A DNA stretch of 40,310 nt from an uncultured Isosphaeraceae bacterium. GTDB lineage: Bacteria > Planctomycetota > Planctomycetia > Isosphaerales > Isosphaeraceae. The stretch spans positions 1-40,310 of the forward strand of contig CALLYK010000357.1 of NCBI GenBank assembly GCA_937858365.1. Reading direction: 5' to 3'. This document shows, in pieces, positions 19,201-25,659 of this stretch. Under the pieces are notes generated by a model, which saw nothing but the letters and a program-made list of their open reading frames with translations, had not been told where the DNA came from and did not search any database. How positions within the stretch are numbered: the first letter of the stretch is position 1; every line of letters begins with the position of its first letter. Position numbers and translations under genes: made by a program.

Positions 19201-22200
19201 CCTTCGGCGTTGGTCGCGGTGATGTAGCCGGTTTGCGACTGGGCCCGGACCAGGATGCCGTTGATGCTGTTGTTATTGAACGTCATCCGCCGGATGAGCG
19301 GGCCCCGATAGAGGTCGTCTTCCAGGAAAGAGTCCAGGTCGCCCGAGATCGCTGCCTGGGTCGCGCCGGCCGTGCCGGTCGTGCCGCCGCTGCTGCCGAT
19401 CGACGAATTCGAGACCTGGATACGGCTGTTGTACAGAGTGATCGAATCGTACCGGGTGCCCAAGGTGCGAGGCACCGTGCCGCCCCCGAAGCGGATGTCG
19501 GCGTGGTTGATGATCGTCAGGGTCTCGTCGACCCCGGAGCGGGCGTCGGCGAAGGCCCCCGTGTTCGAGTCCACCAGGCCCTTCAAGCGGCCGTCGATGG
19601 GGAACGTGTTCGTCCGAGGCGCCGCGCCGCCGTTGGGGCCCGCGTTGGGCCCGAGCTGGTCGAAGCTGCGGATGGCGAAACCGCCCCAGTCGCCGCCGGC
19701 CGGTTGGGTGTCGCTCAGGTCGTTGTTGGTGTCGCCGCCCGCCGTGTCATCGTTGAGCGACGTGATGATGACCGACTCACCCGGGTTCGCGCCGCCGCGC
19801 ACCTGGATCGCCGTACCCTGGTTCTGCGCGAAGAGGGTGGCGTTGCTCAGCTTGAGGATGGACCCGGCGTCGAAGACGAGGGTCGTGTTGAAAGGTAGCG
19901 AGGCGCTGCCGTCGCGCTGGAAGCCGGATGTCCCCGCGCCGGGGGCCAAGACGAACGTCTTGCTCGGGTCGGTTTGTGAGGGCAAGGCGACCACGACGAC
20001 CGGCCCGTTCACCGAGGCAACCATCGCCGCGAACAAGGCCGAGCGTTGGAACCGGCCGTCGTTGTTGCGGTCGTTGGCCACGGTGAAGCCGGCGCCGAAG
20101 TTCTGCACACTGTTCAGGTCGGGCTGGCCGATGAACGGGCCCGACGTGAACTTGTAGCGGGAGTCGCCCTCGGGGGCGAGGGTGGCGTAGGGATGGTCCA
20201 AGCTGCCGTCGGGGGTGCCGCCGACGACGCTCGGGTTGTCCTGGGCATCGGGCTGGGCGAAGATGACGTTCCCGTTGGGCACGACGAGGTAGCCCACCTG
20301 GAAGACGCCCCCCTGGGCCCCGTCGCCGCTGAGGCCGTCTCGGTAGGCGCCGGATTGCAGGAGCGTTTCGTACCCGGAGCCGTCACTCTTGAGGTTGCCC
20401 CGGAACTCGCCGTCGAGCTGGTTGTTGAAAACGTCGCGGATGACGTTGGCCCCCGTGTTGGGGAGCACCAGGCGATAGTGGTCGGGGGGCAGGGTGAAGC
20501 CGGGCGACAAGGTCACCACCAGCCGATTGCCCGAGACGAAGCCCGCCTGACCCTGGAAGAGGTTCGTGTTGGTGTCGAAGAGGCGGACCGTCAGGTTCGA
20601 GATGGCGCTTGAGCCCTGCGTGAAGTCGCCGTCGGAAGGGGCGTTGGCGTTGTTGGCCGAGCGGATGAGCTGGACGGCGCCGGAGTAGTCGGCCGGGGGC
20701 AACGGGTTCGAGAAATCGACCCAGAACTCCGACGGCGGGGCCTCGGCGCGGGGCGTGTTGCCGGGCGTGGGCAGTTCGAAGTACTCACCGATTCGGTTGT
20801 CGTAGAAGGCGCCGCCCGGCTGCGTGGGGTCGGGCGAGACCGTGGTCACGCCGGTGATGAAGACTGGGGTCGGTTGGACGTCGTAAGTGACGGTGAAGTT
20901 CTGCAGGCCCGGCGTGGAGGTGTCGCCGTCGATCGGGTTGCCCGCGGCGTCGTTCACGCCGATCTTGCTGTTGGTGGGCGAGGCCGTCAGGACCGAGAGC
21001 TGGTACTTGCCCGCGGGGACGTTCGAGCCGATCTTGAGGAAGATCTGGCCGGTGAAGGGGGCCGTCGAGCTCGGTCGGTTGGCCCCGGGCAGGAACGACG
21101 CGGCCAGGATCTGCTGCGAGAAGTTGTCGGCCGGGTTGGTGCTGGGCAGGCCCGTGTTGGGGTCGACCCGAATGAGCGAGTAGTTGCTCACGTTCACGAC
21201 CGAGGCCGGGTCGAGGGCCGACTGCACATACGACGTGGGCACGGCCAGCGGGCTCGACGCGGACGACGGCAAGACCGGGTCGACCACGTTGAAGACGACC
21301 TGGTTGAACGTGTTGATGAACGAGCCCGGCGGCGGGTTGACCGCCACGATGTTCGGGTTCGTCGTGTCCACTCGGAAGTTGATCTCAAGCTGACGGGAAA
21401 GACCCGGCACGGGCGGGGCGTCGGCGTCGCCCACGACGATCGCGCGGAGCACCTGGAAGCCGTCGGGCAGGGGCGTCGGCGCCTGGAAGCGGAAGTTGCC
21501 GGCGGCGTCGGTGATCACGACCAGGTCGGGCGAGCCGCTGAAGCCGCGCCCGCCGAAACCGATCTGGATGCCGTTCGGGCCGTCCATCGTCTGGCCGGGA
21601 GGCAGCAGGGAGTTGAACTTGAGCGCCACCTGCAAACCGGCGATCGCGGCGGGGAACTGGCTGGTGATCCGGCCCACGAAGAAAGGCTGCGTGAGCTTCG
21701 TGTTGCCGTCGAGGGGGATGCCCGTGTCGGAGCTCGGCTCCAGACTCAGGTTCGCGATCAAGGGGGCCTGAAGGACCACGTTGGCCTTGCGCTGCACGAA
21801 GTTCCCGCCCGCCGTGCCGTTACCCGAGGGGAAGATCGAGTTGGTGGGATAGAACTCGCCGTCCAACTTGTTGCCGACCGCGTCGGTCGCCTGGTCGGTC
21901 ACCGTTAGGAAGTAGTCGCCCGAGAGCAGGAGCGACTGCGGCACGTTGGTCAGGTCGATGACCGCCAGGTTTGTGTTGGGGTCGTAATAGACCGCCAACC
22001 GCGGGTCGGTGTTGATCAGGAAGTTGGGTTGGCCCGAACCGACCACCCGAGACAGCAACACCGTGTCGCGGTTGATCGTCGAGCCCCGCATCACCTCGTT
22101 GAACTGGATGTAGACGTAGCGACCCACCCAATTCGTGTTCAAGATCCTGGGCGCGGTCACGTCCTGGACATTGAACGAGGACGTGAAGGCGAACTGGCCG

Positions 22201-24476
22201 CCTGGCGTCTGGGGGGCGAGTTGCTTGCCGTTGAGGGCCGTCACCGAGCCGGCCACCACGTTGACCGTGTAGGCGCCGTTGGCCACCACGCCCGTCGGGA
22301 AGTCCACCTGGATCGTGTAACGGACCGAGTTCGGGTTGGCCGGGTCCACCGTCGCGCCCGTGACGGTCACGGTCGTGCCCGCGGGTCCGGTGATCCTCAG
22401 GTCGTCGGTGCCGATCGTCGCGGGGTCCACCGGATAGGTGAAGTTGACGGTGATGGCGTTGGGGATCGCGTTGAGGTTGGCCGCGTTCGCCGGCGTGATC
22501 GACGTGACCCGCAGAACGTCCACCTGGGCCAGGGCCCGAGGCGCGTTGATCATGCCGAAGCCGCCTTGCACGTCCCACGTGCCCTGGGGCGTCGAGATCT
22601 TGGGGAAGAGCGGGTTGTTGGGGTTGAGAGGCGTGTTCAACGCCGAGGTCCGCAAGGCGTCGCGGATCTGGTCCCAGGTCGAGCCCGGCGAAAGCTGCCG
22701 CATCAGGGTCGCCACGGCGGCCAGGTTGGGGGCGGCCGATGACGTGCCGAAGAAGTTCGGTTGGTTGTAATTGTTGCTGGCGATTCCCGGCGGGACGCCG
22801 CCGAAATTGCCGAAGAAGCTCGTGTTGTTGGCGTCCGTCGCCGACATGTCTGGCTTGAGCCGGCGCTCGGTCGCGGGCAGGCGATTGCCGGCCGGGTCGA
22901 AGACGATGTTGACCGGCCCGAACGAACTGAAACCCTCATTTTGCAGGGGCGATTGCGTCCCCACCGGGGCCGCGTTGAACCAGGGGACGGCCCCGACGCC
23001 GATCGCGTAGTTCGACACCGGGTGGCCGAACGTGGTCGGGTAGTTGATCCCGCCTTGATTGCCGAACTGCTTGGAGAAGACGACGCCCGCCCCGCCCCAA
23101 TCAAAGACGCGCAGCCGGCCGATGTCCGGCCCTTGAATCACCTGGACGGAGAACGAGCGGGCCGAGGCCGGGATGTTCAGGGCCTGATAGGGGGTCTGCG
23201 TGGCGATCGTGTTGGCGCCCCCCTGGGCCACCAGAGCGCCGGACGCGTCGTAGAAGAAGATGTTGACGTTCGACGTCACGGCCTGGGGGTTCGCCGAGAA
23301 GAAGGGCTGATCGAACTGGAAGTCGATCGCGGTCGCCCCCGGCGTGGTGATCGGGTACTGGTAGAGCGTGCCGCCCGACGGGTCGAAATCGACGAAACGC
23401 CCCGTCACGCCGCCGACCGTCGTCGTGTTCACGCCGAAGACGGGCGTTTCGTAGCCGTAGTCCTGGTCGTTGCCCGCGGCGCTGGCGTACACTGCGTCGT
23501 GCTGGGTGACCGCGTCTTTCACCCCGGCGGCCACGATGCCGTCTTGGAAGAAAGGCTCGCCCCGATAGCCAATGTCGTCGACGATGACCGAAGCGCCCGC
23601 GTTGGCCAGGGCCCGGATGTTGTTGGCGAAACCGAGCGGCCCGGCCGCCGTCGCCGTGGCGTAATAGAGCGAGGCGCCCGGGGCGAGGTCGTAAATCTGC
23701 TCAAGCATCGCCCGGCCTTCGTCCGAGTTCGGGAAGACCCCGGGCGTGCCGACCGCTGGCATGTCTTGAAGGACCGTCACGTTCGACGGCAAATCGCCCG
23801 AGGCGACCGAGCCGGCCAGGCCGGCCGGTCGACCTCCGGGGTTCGGCGCTCGGTTGATCGAGTCCGAAAGCACGCCCACCTTGATCCCGGAGCCGTTGAC
23901 GTTGTACGTCTGACGCGCCACGTCCACGAAGAGGGCCTGCTCGGCCTGGTTGTTGGCCGAACCCTGCTGACGCGCCTTGGGCTGGAAAACCGGCCGGACC
24001 GAGACGGTCATGTCCAGGCCGGCGACCGTCGGCAAGGCGCTGATCGGGATGAGCCCTTCCACCAGGTTCGTCGTGGAATCGCTCCCCATGATCTTCATGC
24101 CGGCGACCGAGAGGGCCCCTTGCCCTTGCCGCTGGTCACCGTAAACGATCACGTCCGCCCACACCGAGTCCCCCTCGAACTTGAGGGTGTCCTTCTGGCT
24201 ATTGAAGGGCGAACTCGCGAAGTCGGCCTGCATGTGGTTGTCGAGGTGGTTCTGATATTCCTGGTAGGCCTGGATCAGAAGGGGCCCCGTGTTGGCCATT
24301 GGGCCGTTCTGAGTGTCGGCGAGGTTGGTGTTGAGAAGCCAGGGGCGCGGTACGCCGCCCCCGTCCAGAAGCGTGCGGCTTTCCAGCGCCTCAAGGAAGA
24401 GGCGGGCTCGCTTGCGAAGGCCATCGCCACGTCGGCCCGGTCCACGCCCTCGCCCATTCCCGTTGCTGCTCGACAT
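13260..24476 (-). CDS. Giant secreted protein: subtilase-like domain plus Ig and beta-helix modules
   Basis: A 3738-residue protein, by far the largest here. Residues 28-37 (LEALESRTLL) are the planctomycete LEPR-XLL-like N-terminal export motif after a basic stretch. Residues about 195-650 are an S8/S53-like protease domain: GVLSDS (Asp205), DEGRAM (Glu253), AAGND (Asn336) and FGTSSAAP (Ser579). Ig-like (SbsA/Big_5 type) domains follow near 650-1200. A DGSLDHPYATL segment near 1410 opens a long right-handed beta-helix region (about 1400-2640), closed by DMGAFEY (about 2650). More Ig-like domains (2660-3080), a second beta-helix (FYVNAGNTG...FRTIQAAI, 3096-3440) closed by DLGAFEY (about 3470), and two C-terminal Ig-like domains finish it. 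GGGAG 7 nt upstream selects ATG 24476; ATG 24482 and 24527 are alternatives. Probably cell-surface or extracellular; substrate unknown. Confidence 0.92.
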   Translation of the reverse strand: MSSSNGNGRGRGPGRRGDGLRKRARLFLEALESRTLLDGGGVPRPWLLNTNLADTQNGPMANTGPLLIQAYQEYQNHLDNHMQADFASSPFNSQKDTLKFEGDSVWADVIVYGDQRQGQGALSVAGMKIMGSDSTTNLVEGLIPISALPTVAGLDMTVSVRPVFQPKARQQGSANNQAEQALFVDVARQTYNVNGSGIKVGVLSDSINRAPNPGGRPAGLAGSVASGDLPSNVTVLQDMPAVGTPGVFPNSDEGRAMLEQIYDLAPGASLYYATATAAGPLGFANNIRALANAGASVIVDDIGYRGEPFFQDGIVAAGVKDAVTQHDAVYASAAGNDQDYGYETPVFGVNTTTVGGVTGRFVDFDPSGGTLYQYPITTPGATAIDFQFDQPFFSANPQAVTSNVNIFFYDASGALVAQGGANTIATQTPYQALNIPASARSFSVQVIQGPDIGRLRVFDWGGAGVVFSKQFGNQGGINYPTTFGHPVSNYAIGVGAVPWFNAAPVGTQSPLQNEGFSSFGPVNIVFDPAGNRLPATERRLKPDMSATDANNTSFFGNFGGVPPGIASNNYNQPNFFGTSSAAPNLAAVATLMRQLSPGSTWDQIRDALRTSALNTPLNPNNPLFPKISTPQGTWDVQGGFGMINAPRALAQVDVLRVTSITPANAANLNAIPNAITVNFTYPVDPATIGTDDLRITGPAGTTVTVTGATVDPANPNSVRYTIQVDFPTGVVANGAYTVNVVAGSVTALNGKQLAPQTPGGQFAFTSSFNVQDVTAPRILNTNWVGRYVYIQFNEVMRGSTINRDTVLLSRVVGSGQPNFLINTDPRLAVYYDPNTNLAVIDLTNVPQSLLLSGDYFLTVTDQATDAVGNKLDGEFYPTNSIFPSGNGTAGGNFVQRKANVVLQAPLIANLSLEPSSDTGIPLDGNTKLTQPFFVGRITSQFPAAIAGLQVALKFNSLLPPGQTMDGPNGIQIGFGGRGFSGSPDLVVITDAAGNFRFQAPTPLPDGFQVLRAIVVGDADAPPVPGLSRQLEINFRVDTTNPNIVAVNPPPGSFINTFNQVVFNVVDPVLPSSASSPLAVPTSYVQSALDPASVVNVSNYSLIRVDPNTGLPSTNPADNFSQQILAASFLPGANRPSSTAPFTGQIFLKIGSNVPAGKYQLSVLTASPTNSKIGVNDAAGNPIDGDTSTPGLQNFTVTYDVQPTPVFITGVTTVSPDPTQPGGAFYDNRIGEYFELPTPGNTPRAEAPPSEFWVDFSNPLPPADYSGAVQLIRSANNANAPSDGDFTQGSSAISNLTVRLFDTNTNLFQGQAGFVSGNRLVVTLSPGFTLPPDHYRLVLPNTGANVIRDVFNNQLDGEFRGNLKSDGSGYETLLQSGAYRDGLSGDGAQGGVFQVGYLVVPNGNVIFAQPDAQDNPSVVGGTPDGSLDHPYATLAPEGDSRYKFTSGPFIGQPDLNSVQNFGAGFTVANDRNNDGRFQRSALFAAMVASVNGPVVVVALPSQTDPSKTFVLAPGAGTSGFQRDGSASLPFNTTLVFDAGSILKLSNATLFAQNQGTAIQVRGGANPGESVIITSLNDDTAGGDTNNDLSDTQPAGGDWGGFAIRSFDQLGPNAGPNGGAAPRTNTFPIDGRLKGLVDSNTGAFADARSGVDETLTIINHADIRFGGGTVPRTLGTRYDSITLYNSRIQVSNSSIGSSGGTTGTAGATQAAISGDLDSFLEDDLYRGPLIRRMTFNNNSINGILVRAQSQTGYITATNAEGHTDNLSSQGGTQNYAFDNPFPYVLASQLAMGYRMSFEDLSLQTFTSNRLYVSPGMVIKSAPGAGIVLLQGATDAGSSLIVGDRTFIRKWDADHTYNAKTPGFTYNPTAARVIFTSLFDDSATSTYTDPRTLQTYTIVAAGDTNNDGTGTQPRPGAVNFLQRWGGIEVPAGARAVIDQADFRFGGGPANGPETTTPSQSVLAITTPFGSSSTFAALTDVLQAGAYVMVTNNNFTDNFDAAIQIDPDSMLSADPTTPLTSGHPFFRGNVMRRNDIDGLAVVTARGYLYNGNVGGPLIRPSEAILLDGPNQNVSTTWDASDLTYVLRGSIILGGHTYFGTDAPPLPDPAVFGPQLQPAITLTIQSALPGTVLANGEVIANPGESVIVKTQNDYAPHNLGNLGTFGSNGDTAETNAGAGFIVNVDDGVDPPADPLLDTGAGSQLRILGISANETTGQARVPVVITSLRDGTAGHRVRGIDMFDIYNNDPAFPNRNLTTPARGDGGYIYFGGSSLFSYNLLDPRQGNIIQDADIRYMSRIEIQSGGIVDAVDLNADNTITNLDNWRTQKLGVNPINQNNSSQAMTIMNSNIGFMSDAAVFAHPTDANALVRRIVNSPFGVFSGGLQRSGARGEPITLFMYNNSIFNSGEGVRVNSETTNNDVGQSPEQLVLLNNTFFGNGTALHTEAPVNNGQNSLSHVYWLAMNNIFANSSTLGIQSNGQQYFSQAQYNLFSNNANDISITGSGGFAGNNFPMFGNARFLDPARLNFNLRPDSPAIDAARSEMGPLPAGDALYPVAILPPDASGGVRNTTGRNNPFGGLAFVTDPNKLVTLPGSPERSFLDQFQAVLPGTPGAVNGDFSTTDGYFSWLPVPGERDQNGRFRQDSASNPNVGFGSKPFLDMGAFEYRQLSPPVVTGVNATTDNPTNTTSIYVTGGIGGINKNPQTLSVTFNKRLDPSSVTPQSVQLFGAGPDHLLNTPDDVLVPLAGKLGYDPVTSTLTINIGAAGLTLSNDLYSLRLFGDGADVLRDTSGNALDGENLNNTGQQRALPSGDGFPGGNFTMTFSINTNSPVVVANTFTLDPATVTGSRTNVTTNTQPAFIGQVNDVFPPTNPLINQTVVIDVSSKGDGVFDLLNAGTGVTDSVGRFRVQLSVPLPDSPRNVGPDGLLGTADDLGYSLARVRVTNTSGNTSDPTDPNAMVKFWVDTVAPAITGATPASGTLIQASVDANGTRVIPVTLSFNENINFATINTVANGGGILIQRSGGTGNFNNPITLSIDTNSRTETPLFTTTGDERFTFNAIDTSAGNLPNDLYRITFPGVKDIAGNIVSGSTSLIFTVFDPTLVKRFYVNAGNTGANPDGSRNNAFRTIQAAINAAGIGDIVAVLPPDGSLAGPPPRDYRESITLKSQVRVLSADPSSTDSNFVMGNALNTVIRAPDGQSPVTVLGNNLFSAPGLDTELSGFTIANALVGNLATGPINPASIGLSLSNSDVLIDGNYFINAGTAISVSVSGPNTAGPRLQSNVVVGNLTGIAVNDSGATSYRTVSPTTIYNNTILFNTTGVLVTPSTLVAADIANNIFAYNNDRAASPAGAAVQATAPGLTQLRYNLFWENGPSQTSYTDDVVGVGGSFDPAALGPVPDSQGNFVGDPKFVNTRDPRPAFDGPGFFYTDSNFNLRLGSAAIDNAIASLAPPTDFLGRGRVDIPGQGFAGRGPADLGAFEYQGSGGQALGGQFRVITSSISPDGSPRAAGISLGTLSQGAPNQVVVSFSRNVDRASVVPGDLVFSGTGVDPVNPARATSITWRDNFTAVFNLSGSFVPGQVNMSIPTGTVTDAYGTPLDGFGDTFRLDPNPIVGPPPSNNPPVVVGVRRKSVVTTISGRRVSQAGLAITFNEGMDGGSVSNTGAYQLFVGRRLRNGKVVFDRQVSLRQVVYNAGNRTATLVTTARTGVPAGPLRLVVRDTVRDSSGLALDGNRDGAAGGSYTMRIN
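17680..17838 (-). repeat. Beta-helix module copy 3 within the giant gene
   Basis: The encoded segment starts VVITSLRDGTAGHRV and ends GDGGYIYFGG. It matches two other segments of the same protein in order: an ITSL(x)D strand, an Asn/Asp-rich turn, then a Gly-Gly strand. It is the most diverged of the three. Confidence 0.55.
18705..18876 (-). repeat. Beta-helix module copy 2 within the giant gene
   Basis: The encoded segment starts VIFTSLFDDSATSTY, contains GDTNNDGTGTQP and ends RWGGIEV, followed by a DFRFGGG turn. The order and the key residues (DD, GDTNND, TQP, WGG) repeat copy 1. Confidence 0.65.
19680..19785 (-). repeat. Beta-helix module copy 1 within the giant gene
   Basis: The encoded segment starts ESVIITSLNDDTAGG, contains GDTNNDLSDTQP and ends GDWGGFAI; a DIRFGGG turn follows about 60 residues later. 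This is the most complete copy of the module, and the GDTNND turn resembles calcium-binding Asp/Asn loops. Confidence 0.65.
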
Positions 24477-24961
24477 CGCCATGCTCCCTGTATCGTTCGT
24501 CGCCTCGTCCGGAAGCCGCCGACCCATACCCTCGGGCCCGCGTCCCCCCCAAACTCCGGCGCCTTTTGGTCGTCACCTGTTCCCAAGAGGCGCCTTCACG
24601 CCCTGGCCATCACCCTGACCACACACACGAGATTCCCACCGATCGCTCGGCTTGACCCAACGAACGGACGATGAACGACACCGCCCATCTCGCTTGAGTG
24701 AATCCATGCACGCAGTCAATCATTCCCACCGCGACGGCGGATGTCAAGTCTCTGGGCGAGGATTTCGGGGAGGTGCTGGTTCTGAGGGGTGGGACGGCGT
24801 GTCCTTGCCGGGAGACCGCTCTGGGGGGCCGCGGTTCATTCGAGTCTTCCCCGAGTTCGCTGGAAGTCAAACCAGGAGACGGAAAAGTGACCGCGACCGG
24901 ACGGGTCGCAAGGTCCGTGAAGCGGCGTGATGGTCAGGAGATGGGCCCCAAGGCGACCTGC
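24477..24961. other. Upstream region of the giant gene
   Basis: A 485-base gap between the HAD gene end and the giant gene start, both on the minus strand. It holds a good promoter match (24719-24747) and therefore a leader of about 230 nt in front of the giant gene. No convincing small gene is present. No clear terminator for the upstream operon was found by eye. Confidence 0.6.
24719..24747 (-). promoter_or_regulatory. Sigma70-like promoter of the giant gene
   Basis: On the minus strand a perfect TTGACA (24742-24747) is followed after exactly 17 nt by AATGAT (24719-24724; four of six consensus bases). Transcription would begin near 24712, leaving a long leader of about 235 nt before ATG 24476. 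It is the best promoter match seen in the window. Confidence 0.55.
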
Positions 24962-25591
24962 TCACGACGGCGGTATGTCCACCCCCGCCCCGGCGAGGTC
25001 CCGTCGGAGGCCCGCGACGTCGCGATAGAGCACCGCCTGAAGGCCCGTCCGTCGGGCCCCGTCCACGTTTTCGGGCATGTCGTCCACGAAGAGGCATTCG
25101 CCGGGGGGCACGCCCGCCGTTTGGGCGCAGACCTCGTAGAAGCGGGCCGACGGCTTCTCCGCCCCCACTTCGTAAGAGAGCACGAAGTTCTCGAAAACGG
25201 CGAGTTCCCGCGCGAACTTGCGGCGATAATAGGTGGCGTGGATGACGTTCGTGTTCGAGCCCAGGAGGAGGCGATAGCCGCGTTCCTTCAACCCGGCGAT
25301 CAGCTCGGCCACCGGCTCGTTGATCCAGAAGATGTCTTGCCAGGCGGCCACGAACGTCTCGTGGTCCACGGTGGTCCCCACGATCTCGCGGGCGAGGCGA
25401 GAGAACTCATGCTCGCCGATTCGCCCCGCCTCGAACTGGTGGAGGAGCGGCGTGAAACCGCGTTCGCGGCATCGTTCCAAAAGTTGCGAGCCGGTGAGGC
25501 CCAGGGGGGCGGCCAGGGGCTCGCACGCCCGGGCGTAGTCGAAGTGGGCCACGACGTTGCCGAAATCGAAGATGAGGACGGGAGTGCGCAT
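24962..25591 (-). CDS. HAD superfamily phosphatase (YihX-like)
   Basis: A 209-residue haloacid dehalogenase-type hydrolase, probably a sugar-phosphate phosphatase in the cytosol. Motif I is IFDFGNV (nucleophile Asp9; the usual second Asp is Gly, as in the YihX subgroup with DLGNV), motif II is LLGSNTN, motif III is GAEKPSARFY (Lys) and motif IV is FVDDMPENVDGA. The helical cap lies between motifs I and II. YihX of E. coli acts on alpha-glucose-1-phosphate, which would suit its position 68 nt after a GH13 glycosidase gene, but specificity cannot be read from sequence. ATG 25589-25591 is the only good start. Confidence 0.9.
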   Translation of the reverse strand: MRTPVLIFDFGNVVAHFDYARACEPLAAPLGLTGSQLLERCRERGFTPLLHQFEAGRIGEHEFSRLAREIVGTTVDHETFVAAWQDIFWINEPVAELIAGLKERGYRLLLGSNTNVIHATYYRRKFARELAVFENFVLSYEVGAEKPSARFYEVCAQTAGVPPGECLFVDDMPENVDGARRTGLQAVLYRDVAGLRRDLAGAGVDIPPS

Positions 25592-25659
25592 GGGCGGGCG
25601 GGAACCTCGGTGTCCACGAGGCGGGTGAATGTGTCGATTCTAACGATCGCGAGGCGCCC

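Noticed and set aside
13143-19898. A 2251-codon open frame on the plus strand
   Set aside because: It is antisense to the giant gene and follows from its G/C-rich third positions and low stop density. The translation is Arg/Asp/Val/Gly-rich, with no domain, and no ribosome binding site is evident. It is a shadow frame.
22761-24674. A 637-codon plus-strand frame at the start of the giant gene
   Set aside because: Same cause: antisense shadow of the giant gene, rich in charged residues without any recognisable fold.
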